NCBI GenBank assembly: GCA_015055835.1
Contig: SVHJ01000002.1
Span: forward strand, 1-64,000
Reading direction: 5' to 3'
Source of the DNA: Clostridiales bacterium
GTDB taxonomy: Bacteria > Bacillota > Clostridia > Christensenellales > Borkfalkiaceae
Length of the DNA: 64,000 nucleotides
The position numbers were made by a program, and so were the translations under genes. Below the pieces are notes generated by a model. The model ran no database searches and was not told where the DNA came from. It was given only the letters and a program-made list of their open reading frames with translations. Below, piece after piece: positions 44,269 to 52,565 of the stretch (position 1 is the first letter of the stretch; each line of letters begins with the position of its first letter).

Positions 44269-44715
44269 ATGTACATATGGCTTTGGATTATAATTATTGC
44301 AATAAGTTTAATCGTTGAATTTTTTACTGCAGGGCTTGTATCCATATGGTTTGTTGCAGGGGCTTTAGTTTCTTTATTACTAAGCCTATTTGAAGTTCAC
44401 TTAATAATACAAATAGTAGTATTTATCGTAGTTTCTTTACTATGCCTAATATTTTTTAAGAAAATTTTTGGCAAAAGATTTACAAAATCAGTTAAAACCA
44501 ACGCTGACGCTATTATTGGTAAAGATTTTAAGTTAGTACTTCCTATTTCTTTTAACACCCCTGGTTCTGTCAAGGCAAACGGCGTTGAATGGAGCGCAGT
44601 TTCAGAAAACGAACAGGAAAATTTAGAATCAGGTACTTTAGTAAAAGTAATTGATATACAAGGAAACAAATTAATTGTTAAAAAAATAAATAAAAATATT
44701 GAGGAGGAAAAATAA
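44269..44715 (+). CDS. NfeD-family membrane protein
   Basis: The 148 residues comprise two or three hydrophobic segments (about 2-25, 28-45, 48-66) and a C-terminal OB-fold-like domain (about 85-145) ending in LVKVIDIQGNKLIVKKI. This is the short NfeD form, the usual partner of SPFH proteins. It overlaps the SPFH gene by one nucleotide (TAATG), so the two are co-translated. Confidence 0.85.
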   Translation: MYIWLWIIIIAISLIVEFFTAGLVSIWFVAGALVSLLLSLFEVHLIIQIVVFIVVSLLCLIFFKKIFGKRFTKSVKTNADAIIGKDFKLVLPISFNTPGSVKANGVEWSAVSENEQENLESGTLVKVIDIQGNKLIVKKINKNIEEEK

Positions 44716-45587
44716 TGGATCCAATTTTAATTGTATTTTTAGTATTAGTAGTTATTGTTTTTATCATTTTAATTTCTTCACTAAAAATCGTTCGTCAAGC
44801 AACGGCTGTAGTTGTAGAAAGATTAGGTAAATTCAGTAGAGTTTTAGACACGGGCGTACACATCATTTTACCTTTCGTTGAAAGAGCGTACACGCCTATT
44901 AGTTTAAAAGAAAGAGTTGCAGACTTTGCTCCACAACCAGTTATTACAAAAGATAACGTTACAATGCAAATAGACACTGTCGTTTATTTTTCTGTAACCG
45001 ATCCTAAACTTTTTAGTTATGGTGTTGATAACCCTATTAGGGCTATTGAAAACTTAACGGCAACAACACTTCGTAACCTAGTTGGTGAACTTGAACTTGA
45101 TGAAACGCTAACTAGTAGAGATACCGTTAACAGCAAGATGAGAGCAATTCTTGACGAAGCAACCGATCCATGGGGTATTAAAATTAACCGTGTAGAACTT
45201 AAAAACATTCTTCCACCTAAAGATATTCAAGACGCAATGGAAAAGCAAATGCGTGCTGAAAGAGAAAGAAGAGAGGCTATTTTAAAGGCAGAAGGTGAAA
45301 AGAGAAGTAACATTTTAGTTGCTGAAGGTGAAAAAGAAGCGCTTATCTTACGAGCAGAAGCAAGAAAGCAAGCGGCTATCGCAGAAGCAGAAGGTACTGC
45401 AACTGCAATCAAAATGATTAACGAAGCAAACCCTAACGCTGCGTATATAACTTTAAGAGGATATGAAGCCTTAAAAGTCGTAGCCGACGGAAAGAGTACA
45501 AAACTTATTATCCCAAGCGAAATTCAAAACGTTGCAGGACTTCTTGCAAGTTTAAAAGAAGTTGTTGGGGAAGATAAAAAAGATTAA
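44715..45587 (+). CDS. SPFH/Band 7 stomatin-like protein
   Basis: A 290-residue membrane-anchored protein with one N-terminal helix (about 5-25), then the SPFH domain (AVVVERLGKFSRVLDTGVHI, LKERVADF). A long charged helix of Glu/Ala/Arg repeats (about 180-240) should form the oligomeric coiled coil, and the end is conserved (IPSEIQNVAGLLASL). With NfeD it likely organises membrane microdomains. AGGAGG precedes the ATG. Confidence 0.9.
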   Translation: MDPILIVFLVLVVIVFIILISSLKIVRQATAVVVERLGKFSRVLDTGVHIILPFVERAYTPISLKERVADFAPQPVITKDNVTMQIDTVVYFSVTDPKLFSYGVDNPIRAIENLTATTLRNLVGELELDETLTSRDTVNSKMRAILDEATDPWGIKINRVELKNILPPKDIQDAMEKQMRAERERREAILKAEGEKRSNILVAEGEKEALILRAEARKQAAIAEAEGTATAIKMINEANPNAAYITLRGYEALKVVADGKSTKLIIPSEIQNVAGLLASLKEVVGEDKKD

Positions 45588-45601
45588 AAAACACTTAATT
45601 A

Positions 45602-45630
45602 AAAGCCGTCTAAAAAGACGGCTTTATTTT
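45602..45630 (+). terminator. terminator after the SPFH gene
   Basis: AAAGCCGTCT/AGACGGCTTT stem followed by ATTTT, directly before the next gene's start. Confidence 0.8.
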
Positions 45631-45637
45631 AGAAAAA

Positions 45638-47014
45638 ATGCTAGAGTTTACTTTAATTGATGAAAACGTTATAAAATTAAAAGAATTTTTTGAACTTACA
45701 AAACTCCCTTTTTGCGATTTAACCGAAGGCGTTAGATATATGTGGAAAGACGAATATCTTTCTTCTTTTGCCATTTTTGACGACACGCTTATTCTTAAGA
45801 ACGGGCAAAAAGAGTTTAAGGACTACTTTTTTTACCCTATCGGCAAAAATATTGACGGTGCGCTAGAAAAAATAGAAGAATTTGCAAAAACAAAAGGGTT
45901 TTTAGGTTTTTGCGTGCTTGACGATAAACTTACCGATAAAGTTATAGAAAAATATCCAAACGCAAAGGTTACCACCGATAGGCGTTGGAGTGATTATATT
46001 TATAATTTAGAAGACCTTGCATTTTTTAAAGGTAAAAAATACGGTGGACAACGAAACCACGTAAATAAATTTAAAAAACTTTATAACTATACTACCGAAC
46101 TTATAACAAAAGAAAATATTGAAGAGTGTAAACTTTTTCTAAACGATTATATAGACACCCTTTTAGAAGAAATTAAAAAAGATGAGGTTAAAAAAACCAT
46201 AAACTATCTTGAAAATATTTTTGTTTTAAACCACGTAGGTATGATAATAAAGGTAGAAGATAAAATAGTTGGCTTAACCATAGGGGAAGTTTCAAGAAAT
46301 ATACTTTTTATCCACGCTGAAAAAGCCTTAACTTCATATCAAGGGGTTTACCCTACTTTAGTTAGCGAATTTGCTAGGCTTTTTGTCAATAAAGCACAAT
46401 TTATAAACAGAGAAGAGGACTGTGGAGATATTGGGCTTAGAACTTCAAAAACACAGTATAATCCTATTGAAATTAAGGACAAGTACTTTGTTTATATAGA
46501 TACCCTTTTTTCTAAATGTCCTGACACTATTAAGACAAAAAGACTAACCTTAAAAGCCTTAAACGATAGCCATAAAGAAGATTATTGTAGGCTTTATACT
46601 GATGATGAGTTAAATAAGTTTTGGGGATACGACTACCGTGAAGATTTAGGGGATAATTTACCTACCCCAGACTATTTTATTAACTTTGCATACTCTCTTA
46701 AAAAAGACAAGCAAGAATATTCTTATGCCATTATGCTTGAAGATAAAATGATAGGCGAAGGGCTTTTTTGGAACTTTGATTTTAATTGTTCTGTTGAACT
46801 TGGAATTAGGCTTTTTAAAGAATACCAAGGCCATGGCTACGCCGTTGAAACTTATACTGCGTTAAAAGAAACGGCTAAAACAGTATTAGGGGCAAAAACG
46901 GTATATGCAAAATGCATAAAAGCAAATTTACCTTCTAAAAAAATGATACTAAATTCTGGTTTTGAAAATTTTAAGGAAGACGATACCTATTATTATTTTA
47001 AAAGTAAAATTTAA
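45638..47014 (+). CDS. fusion of DUF2156 (MprF-catalytic-like) and GNAT acetyltransferase domains
   Basis: Residues 1 to about 290 resemble the soluble aminoacyl-phosphatidylglycerol synthase domain (DUF2156), with the opening FFELTKLPFCDLTEGVRYMW and RNHVNKFKK, HVGMIIKVEDKIVGLTIGEV and NREEDCGDIGLRTSK. No membrane helices are present. Residues about 300-458 form a RimJ/RimL-like GNAT domain (TKRLTLKAL, GIRLFKEYQGHGYAVETYTA, then KANLPSKKMILNSGFE). Possible substrates are lipids, peptides or tRNA-linked amino acids; none is shown. The ATG follows the previous terminator by 7 nt without an SD, so its promoter and start are unclear. Confidence 0.75.
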   Translation: MLEFTLIDENVIKLKEFFELTKLPFCDLTEGVRYMWKDEYLSSFAIFDDTLILKNGQKEFKDYFFYPIGKNIDGALEKIEEFAKTKGFLGFCVLDDKLTDKVIEKYPNAKVTTDRRWSDYIYNLEDLAFFKGKKYGGQRNHVNKFKKLYNYTTELITKENIEECKLFLNDYIDTLLEEIKKDEVKKTINYLENIFVLNHVGMIIKVEDKIVGLTIGEVSRNILFIHAEKALTSYQGVYPTLVSEFARLFVNKAQFINREEDCGDIGLRTSKTQYNPIEIKDKYFVYIDTLFSKCPDTIKTKRLTLKALNDSHKEDYCRLYTDDELNKFWGYDYREDLGDNLPTPDYFINFAYSLKKDKQEYSYAIMLEDKMIGEGLFWNFDFNCSVELGIRLFKEYQGHGYAVETYTALKETAKTVLGAKTVYAKCIKANLPSKKMILNSGFENFKEDDTYYYFKSKI

Positions 47015-47126
47015 CAAATCTTGTTAATATTTAATTTTTATTACAATTTTTTATAAAAAATTATATACAAATTGTTTTTTTTGTTGTATAATGTGTTATA
47101 TAAAATTATTACTAAAGGGGACGGTT

Positions 47127-47978
47127 ATGAAAGTTGGTGAAATAAATCCTTACATTAGACAGGCAAAAGAATCGACTCTTTTAAAAGGCATGAACATAAA
47201 TCAACGTATCATTTTTGATTATGAACTACTTTATTTAAGAGAGGGTAATTTTACTTTAATCTATAACGGCGACACCTTTTATTGTAAAAAGGGGGACGTT
47301 ATTTTAATTGAGCCTGGCGTTCAACACGAATTTATAGTTAACACAACGGACATTTCACAACCACACATACACTTTGACCTTTCTTATAGGGCTAATAGTG
47401 AAAAAATTCCTATCTGTTTTAAAGATATAACGGCAATGACCGATAAGGAAAAGGATATGATTCACGAAAATATGTTACCAAGTTATCCAACTGCGCCACT
47501 ATTAGTTTGTAAAAACAAAACCCGTTTTTTAACTTATTTTAACAAAATCGTATCTAAAAGGCCAACCTCTCCACTTGTTAGAAAAGGTTTACTTTTAGAA
47601 CTACTTGGGCTTATTTTTTACGATAATTTCTGGGGACTACTTAGAAAGGAACAATTTCCTACCATTGCCCATCAAGTAAAAGATTATATTGATAGAGGAA
47701 ACGGTTTAGATATGTCTTTAGACGACCTTTCAAAATTCTTTTCATACAGCAAGTTCCACTTAGAAAAAAAGTTCAAAGAATGTTTTAACGTAAGTATAAT
47801 AACTTACAAAAACCAACTTCGTATGCAAAAAGCAAAGGAACTACTTATGACAAACTCCGTTTCAAAAACGGCAAAGATTTTGGGATACAACTCAATTCAT
47901 TCTTTTAGTAGAACTTATAAAAATTATTACCAACAATCTCCAACCTCTTCTATAAAAGAAGGTAAAAAAGAGAAATAA
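47127..47978 (+). CDS. AraC-family regulator with cupin sensor domain, copy 1
   Basis: The 283-residue protein has an N-terminal cupin-like domain (about 25-100, with FYCKKGDVILIEPGVQHEF) and two C-terminal AraC helix-turn-helix motifs (MSLDDLSKFFSYSKFHLEKK and KTAKILGYNSIHSFSRTYKN). ATG 47127, after AAAGGGG, is the best start; the earlier in-frame ATG at 47091 lies over the promoter TATAAT. The ligand is probably a small sugar or metabolite. It is a paralogue of the next gene, and neither has an adjacent transporter or catabolic operon. Confidence 0.88.
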   Translation: MKVGEINPYIRQAKESTLLKGMNINQRIIFDYELLYLREGNFTLIYNGDTFYCKKGDVILIEPGVQHEFIVNTTDISQPHIHFDLSYRANSEKIPICFKDITAMTDKEKDMIHENMLPSYPTAPLLVCKNKTRFLTYFNKIVSKRPTSPLVRKGLLLELLGLIFYDNFWGLLRKEQFPTIAHQVKDYIDRGNGLDMSLDDLSKFFSYSKFHLEKKFKECFNVSIITYKNQLRMQKAKELLMTNSVSKTAKILGYNSIHSFSRTYKNYYQQSPTSSIKEGKKEK

Positions 47979-48007
47979 AATTTATAGCTACACAAATTTC
48001 ATAAAAT

Positions 48008-48047
48008 AAAAAGCTCTATTTTTGTTAAAGATAGGGCTTTATTTTTT
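48008..48047 (+). terminator. terminator between the two AraC genes
   Basis: AAAAGCTCTAT pairs imperfectly with ATAGGGCTTT, followed by A and seven T residues. Confidence 0.75.
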
Positions 48048-48048
48048 T

Positions 48049-48190
48049 ACAAAAATTGACTTTCGTTTTAACAAAAATTGACTTATAAAAAAATTATATT
48101 TTAAAAAAATTAAAAATTTGCTTTAAAATATCTAAATTTGTGGTATAATAATAAAAAATGGTCTGTTTTTTGTTTCACAATTATTGACCT
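48049..48190. promoter_or_regulatory. repeated ACAAAAATTGACTT motifs upstream of AraC copy 2
   Basis: ACAAAAATTGACTT occurs at 48049-48062 and 48071-48084, exactly 22 bp apart (two helical turns). A looser copy, ACAATTATTGACCT, is at 48177-48190 beside the SD. TATAAT at 48143-48148 lacks a good -35. This pattern fits an AraC-type activator site, probably auto-regulatory; that is inference. Confidence 0.45.
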
Positions 48191-48201
48191 ATAGGGGAAC
48201 T

Positions 48202-49032
48202 ATGGATATATACGAACTCAATCCACACTTTAGATTACGCTCACGTTCAATTTTGAATAAAGGCGCTCTTTCAACGCCACGCGCACTTTATGATTATGAG
48301 CTTATGTACGTAGAAAAAGGCAGTTTTACTTTAGTATACGACAATAAACCATTCTTTTGTAAAAAAGGAGATATTCTTTTAATCTCTCCTGGTATAACCC
48401 ACTATTTTATAATTGAAAAAGAAGTTTCTCTTCCTTTCATTCATTTTGATGCAATAAAAAAGGCGAATAGTAGAGAAATTCCCGTTTCTTTTAAAGACAT
48501 ACCCGATATGACTGAAGAGGAAAAAACCTGGATACACAAAAGATACTTTCCTAAATATGATGGCGAACCATTTTTGAAGTGTGGAAATATGGAAAGATTT
48601 TTAAAACTATTTAATAAATTAACCTACCCCACTTATAGGGCAATGTTAGTAAGAAAAGCGTGGTTAACTGAACTTTTAGCCGTTTTAATGCACTTTAACT
48701 TTTTGCAGTTTATTAGAAACAACGACGAGCCTTCAATAGAATATCAAGTAAAAAATTATATCGACTCAAACGGTTGTTATAATATGACCCTCCAAGATTT
48801 TGCAGACTTTTTTTCATACAACAAGTTTTATATGATAAGAAAGTTTAAAAGCACTTTTGGAATAGGAATAATGGAATACAGAAACAAAGTTAGACTGGAA
48901 AAATCAAACGACCTACTACTTCGTTTTACCCTTTCTAACACAGCAAAACTTTTAGGATATACTTCCGTTTATTCTTTTTCTAGGGCATATAAAGAATATT
49001 TTGGAAAAGCACCAAAATCTAGCATAACTTAA
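48202..49032 (+). CDS. AraC-family regulator with cupin sensor domain, copy 2
   Basis: The 276-residue paralogue of the preceding gene has the same order: cupin-like sensor (FFCKKGDILLISPGITHYF) then two helix-turn-helix motifs (MTLQDFADFFSYNKFYMIRK and NTAKLLGYTSVYSFSRAYKE). The start at ATG 48202 follows AGGGGAAC; an in-frame ATG at 48184 is 18 nt upstream with no SD. Tandem duplication followed by divergence is likely. The effectors are unknown. Confidence 0.88.
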   Translation: MDIYELNPHFRLRSRSILNKGALSTPRALYDYELMYVEKGSFTLVYDNKPFFCKKGDILLISPGITHYFIIEKEVSLPFIHFDAIKKANSREIPVSFKDIPDMTEEEKTWIHKRYFPKYDGEPFLKCGNMERFLKLFNKLTYPTYRAMLVRKAWLTELLAVLMHFNFLQFIRNNDEPSIEYQVKNYIDSNGCYNMTLQDFADFFSYNKFYMIRKFKSTFGIGIMEYRNKVRLEKSNDLLLRFTLSNTAKLLGYTSVYSFSRAYKEYFGKAPKSSIT

Positions 49033-49037
49033 GTAAA

Positions 49038-49076
49038 AAAAGGACTTTGAAAATTCAAAGTCCTTTTAATTTTTTA
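49038..49076. terminator. bidirectional terminator
   Basis: AAAAGGACTTTGAA/TTCAAAGTCCTTTT is a perfect 14-bp stem with T-rich flanks between converging AraC copy 2 and ppa. Confidence 0.88.
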
Positions 49077-49080
49077 ATAA

Positions 49081-49626
49081 TTATTTCTTTTCAATTAAGT
49101 TGTAAAGATTTACTTGATAGTTTTTAAGCGAAGAATTAATTATATCAATCGCCACCTTTCTATCTTGAACGTTACTAACTGCAGTTGACTTTCCTTCTAA
49201 TTGTTTATAAACCCTAAAAAAGTGCACCATTTCTTCAAAAATGTGAGAAGGTAAGTCCTTAATATCTTTATAAGTGTTATAGTTAGGGTCAGAAAAAGGT
49301 ATTGCAATTATCTTTTCATCAACACTGCCGTTGTCTTCCATAACGATAACGCCTATCGGATAGCACTGAACAAGGCTCATTTGAATTAAAGATTCTGAAC
49401 ATAAAACTAAAACGTCAAGTGGGTCGTCATCAGCAGCAAGCGTGTGTGGAATAAAGCCGTAGTTTGCAGGATAGTGCGTAGAAGTATGTAAAATTCTATC
49501 TAGCATAAGCATACCCGTTGACTTATCCATTTCATACTTTTGTTTAGAACCTTTTGAAATTTCAATAACTGCAAAAAATTCTTCTGGTTGTATTCTTTTT
49601 CTGTCAATGTCGTGCCAAATGTTCAT
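49081..49626 (-). CDS. ppa: inorganic pyrophosphatase, family I
   Basis: Hydrolyses pyrophosphate from biosynthesis. The metal-binding DDDPLDVLVL is near residue 67 and EDNGSVDEKIIAIPF near 100. HYPANYGFIPHTL precedes these. It has 181 residues, the normal bacterial length. It lies 16 nt after serS, a PPi-producing enzyme, and is probably co-transcribed with it. Confidence 0.95.
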   Translation of the reverse strand: MNIWHDIDRKRIQPEEFFAVIEISKGSKQKYEMDKSTGMLMLDRILHTSTHYPANYGFIPHTLAADDDPLDVLVLCSESLIQMSLVQCYPIGVIVMEDNGSVDEKIIAIPFSDPNYNTYKDIKDLPSHIFEEMVHFFRVYKQLEGKSTAVSNVQDRKVAIDIINSSLKNYQVNLYNLIEKK

Positions 49627-49642
49627 TTTTAGCCTCCAAAAT

Positions 49643-50920
49643 TTATTTTATAAATTCTTTACCCATAAACGGAACTAAAACTTCAGGAACTTTGATTGAG
49701 CCGTCTGCTTGTTGAAGTTGTTCAACTAACGCAGGGAAAACTCTACTAGTAGCAAGACCTGAGCCGTTTAAGGTGTGTAAGAATTGGGCTTTGCCCGTCT
49801 TTTTATCTCTATACTTCGTGTTATTTCTTCTTGCTTGATAATCGTTAGCGTTTGAAACTGAAGAAACTTCTTTATAAATTCCCATACTAGGAATCCAAAC
49901 TTCAATATCGTAAGTTCTTGCCATTGATGCTGAACAGTCGCCTGCTGCTAACTTACTAACTCTAAAGTGAAGACCTAATTTTTCCATTAAAGACGCCGCT
50001 TTATCAACTAATTCTTCAAAAGCCTTTTTGCTTTGTTCAGGGGTAGCGTATTGTACCATTTCTACCTTGTTGAATTGGTGACCTCTTATCATACCACGTT
50101 CTTCTGCTCTATATGAACCTGCTTCCTTTCTGTAGCAAGGGGTATAAGCAAAGAATTTCATAGGTAATTTATCTTCATCAACAATTTCACCAGCATACAT
50201 ATTAACAAGCGCAGTTTCAGCAGTAGGTAACATAAATCTGTTCTTTTTCATATCATCTTCGCCACCTAGCCAGTAAACTTCATCACTAAACTTAGGGAAT
50301 TGACCTGCACCAAAACCACAGTTATATCCTAGTTGGTGTGGTGGTAAAATAAATTCATAACCATCTTTTAAATGTTCAGAAATAAAGAAGTTAAGAAGCG
50401 CCCATTCAAGTTTAGCGCCGTCCCCACGATAAATCCAGAACCCTCCACCAGAAAGTTTAGTACCTCTTGTGTAATCAATTAAACCAAGTTTTGTACATAA
50501 ATCAACGTGGTTTTGAGGTGTAAAATCAAAATTAGGCTTTTCACCAACAATTTTAATAACTTCGTTGGCTTCCTTTTCGCCAGCAACTAAGTCTTCATCA
50601 GGAAGGTTAGGTAAAACTGCTAAAAAGTTAAAGATTTTATCTTGAACTTCATTAAGTTCTTTATCCCCTTCTTCAATTTTATTTCCTAACGCTCTCATTT
50701 CTTCAAATATAGGCTCTACGTCCTTACCTTCCTTTTTAAGTTTAGGAATAGAAGAAGAAACAGCGTTTCTTTCAGCCTTTAACTTTTCAATTTCAGAAAT
50801 AATCTTCTTTCTTTTTTCGTCTAATTCTAAAACTTCCGTAAAATCAACGGTTGCACCCTTTCTACTTAAAAGTTCGCTAACTTTTTCAGGGTTTTCAGCA
50901 ATAAGTTTAATGTCTAACAT
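49643..50920 (-). CDS. serS: seryl-tRNA synthetase
   Basis: Class II synthetase, 425 residues. An N-terminal antiparallel coiled coil (about 27-100) reaches the long variable arm of tRNA-Ser. Motif 2 contains YRKEAGSYRAEERGMIRGHQ, and motif 3 lies in the C-terminal LNGSGLATSRVFPALVEQLQ. No T-box leader is seen in the 196-nt upstream gap, which it shares with the divergent DeoR gene. Confidence 0.96.
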   Translation of the reverse strand: MLDIKLIAENPEKVSELLSRKGATVDFTEVLELDEKRKKIISEIEKLKAERNAVSSSIPKLKKEGKDVEPIFEEMRALGNKIEEGDKELNEVQDKIFNFLAVLPNLPDEDLVAGEKEANEVIKIVGEKPNFDFTPQNHVDLCTKLGLIDYTRGTKLSGGGFWIYRGDGAKLEWALLNFFISEHLKDGYEFILPPHQLGYNCGFGAGQFPKFSDEVYWLGGEDDMKKNRFMLPTAETALVNMYAGEIVDEDKLPMKFFAYTPCYRKEAGSYRAEERGMIRGHQFNKVEMVQYATPEQSKKAFEELVDKAASLMEKLGLHFRVSKLAAGDCSASMARTYDIEVWIPSMGIYKEVSSVSNANDYQARRNNTKYRDKKTGKAQFLHTLNGSGLATSRVFPALVEQLQQADGSIKVPEVLVPFMGKEFIK

Positions 50921-51016
50921 AGTTTTCTCCGTCTATAAAAAATATTACTTATTTAGATATTATAAACCCAAAATGCCTAAAAATCAATAGGAAAGAAAAA
51001 TTTAAGCAAAAAACTT

Positions 51017-51033
51017 TTGTTAAATTTTAACAA
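51017..51033. promoter_or_regulatory. 17-bp palindrome, predicted DeoR-regulator operator
   Basis: TTGTTAAATTTTAACAA is a perfect palindrome with one central base. The same sequence (reverse complement) occurs at 58751-58767 before the lactate permease. A second partial copy (AACTTTTGTTAAATT at 51032-51046) directly precedes the promoter -35. Confidence 0.6.
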
Positions 51034-51047
51034 CTTTTGTTAAATTG

Positions 51048-51076
51048 TTGCTAAATCTTTGAAAAAATGATAAAAT
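51048..51076 (+). promoter_or_regulatory. promoter of the DeoR-family gene
   Basis: TTGCTA (51048-51053), 17-nt spacer, TAAAAT (51071-51076), start near 51083. The palindromic operator lies just upstream of the -35. Confidence 0.7.
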
Positions 51077-51116
51077 CTAGTGCAAGATTAGTTAATAATT
51101 TGTTTAGGAGAATAAA

Positions 51117-51878
51117 ATGAAAAGTGATAGAATAAACCAAATTCAAGAACTCGTAGAAAAATATGGAAAAGTTTCTTACGACGAATTACACGGTCTTCTC
51201 CCACACGTTTCTCAAATGACCCTCCGTCGTGACGTTGCTTTCTTAGAAGAACAAGGCGTTTTAGTTAGAATTCCTAACGGCGCAGTTTCTATGGAAGAAA
51301 TTCAAAAAAAGACGGAAGAACAGTTTATTAAAAGGGTTGGTAGAAACGTTTTAGAAAAAAAGGAAATTGCCGAAAAGACAATGAGTATTATCAAACCAAA
51401 AAGTTGTATATTTATTGACGGTGGCTCTACCACTTTATATTTTGCAAAAGACCTACCTGACGACAGTTATTACGTTGTAACAAACGCTTTAAGTATTGCC
51501 ATTGAAGTATTAAGAAACAGTTTACCAACCGTTGCTCTTCTTGGTGGCGACGTTACTAGAAATAACCTTGTAACCATAGGTCAATCAAGTTTAGAATTTT
51601 TAGATAAAATAAATATTGAAGTTGCCGTTATGACTTCAACCGGCTTTTTACCAAAAACTGGTAGTTTTACTTGTGGCTCTCAACCGGAAGTTGAAATTAA
51701 GTCAGCCGTAATAAAAAAGGCAAGCAAGGTAGTTATGCTACTAGATAGTTCAAAAGTTAACGTCAACACTCCTTACACTTTTGCTAACTACGACGATATT
51801 GATTATCTTGTCGTTGACAGCAACTTCCCTAGCGAATTAAGGGAAGAAATTAAAAATAAAAACATAATGGTTATATAA
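51117..51878 (+). CDS. DeoR/GlpR-family transcriptional regulator
   Basis: The 253-residue repressor has an N-terminal winged helix (RINQIQELVEKYGKVSYDEL and SQMTLRRDVAFLEEQGVLVR) and a DeoR sensor domain. The sensor domain carries FIDGGSTTLYFAKDL near residue 98, TNALSIA near 122, LLGGDVTRNN near 141 and a final VDSNFP. Such proteins usually sense phosphorylated sugars. The shared palindrome suggests it controls itself and the lactate permease at 58892. AGGAG precedes the ATG. Confidence 0.88.
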   Translation: MKSDRINQIQELVEKYGKVSYDELHGLLPHVSQMTLRRDVAFLEEQGVLVRIPNGAVSMEEIQKKTEEQFIKRVGRNVLEKKEIAEKTMSIIKPKSCIFIDGGSTTLYFAKDLPDDSYYVVTNALSIAIEVLRNSLPTVALLGGDVTRNNLVTIGQSSLEFLDKINIEVAVMTSTGFLPKTGSFTCGSQPEVEIKSAVIKKASKVVMLLDSSKVNVNTPYTFANYDDIDYLVVDSNFPSELREEIKNKNIMVI

Positions 51879-51883
51879 TCATC

Positions 51884-51912
51884 TTGCAAAAGACAGTTAA
51901 AAGTGATAAAAT
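51884..51912 (+). promoter_or_regulatory. promoter of the cysE-cysS-alaS cluster
   Basis: TTGCAA (51884-51889), 17-nt spacer, TAAAAT (51907-51912). The predicted start near 51919 leaves only about 12 nt and no clear SD before the cysE ATG. Confidence 0.7.
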
Positions 51913-51930
51913 AATTTTTGGTACAAAAAT

Positions 51931-52557
51931 ATGTTTAAGAAATTAAGATTAGATATCAGTGCTGCAAAGCAAAACGACCCTGCTGCTAGAAGTAAGTTTG
52001 AAATTTGGCTTACCTACTCAGGTGTACACGCGCTTTCTTGGCACAGATACGCAAACTTTTTATATAGAATAAAATTAAGACTACTAGCAAGAATGACTAG
52101 TCAATTTGCAAAACTTTTAACGGGTATTGAAATTCACCCTGCCGCTAAAATTGAAGGGGGCGTATTTATCGACCACGGCAACGGCGTAGTTATCGGCGAA
52201 ACTGCCGTTATTGAAAAAGGGGTAGTTATCTATCAAGGGGTAACGCTTGGTGGTACTGGTAAAGAAAAGGGTAAGCGTCACCCTACCGTAAAAGAAGGGG
52301 CAGTAATTAGCGCAGGCTCAAAAGTTTTAGGCAACATCACGGTTGGTGAATTTAGTAAAATCGGCGCAGGGGCAGTCGTTTTAAAAGACGTTCCACCTTA
52401 CGCAACGGTGGTTGGCGTACCTGCAAGGGTTGTTAGAATTAACGGCGAAAAGCCAACTTTAACCCAAGAAAAGTCCGACCCTATGATGGAAGAAGTTTGC
52501 AAGTTAAGGGAAAAGATTTTCGAATTAGAAGAACAACTTAAAAATTTAAATAAATAG
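51931..52557 (+). CDS. cysE: serine O-acetyltransferase
   Basis: Acetylates serine for cysteine synthesis. The 208 residues have a helical N-terminal part and a left-handed beta-helix of hexapeptide repeats (about 65-165, including IDHGNGVVIGETAVI, GVTLGGTG and GAGAVVLKDVPPYATVVGVP). The position directly before cysS, 8 nt apart, matches the common cysE-cysS pairing that ties cysteine supply to tRNA charging. The final 30 residues form a short coiled coil (EEVCKLREKIFELEEQLKNL). Confidence 0.93.
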   Translation: MFKKLRLDISAAKQNDPAARSKFEIWLTYSGVHALSWHRYANFLYRIKLRLLARMTSQFAKLLTGIEIHPAAKIEGGVFIDHGNGVVIGETAVIEKGVVIYQGVTLGGTGKEKGKRHPTVKEGAVISAGSKVLGNITVGEFSKIGAGAVVLKDVPPYATVVGVPARVVRINGEKPTLTQEKSDPMMEEVCKLREKIFELEEQLKNLNK

Positions 52558-52565
52558 GTAAAATT

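Noticed and set aside
45638-47014. Full MprF lysyl-phosphatidylglycerol synthase
   Set aside because: The N-terminal flippase membrane domain is absent and a GNAT domain is attached instead.
50921-51116. T-box riboswitch upstream of serS
   Set aside because: No long leader, specifier loop or TGGNACC-type T-box sequence is visible; cysS and alaS are operon-internal and also lack one.
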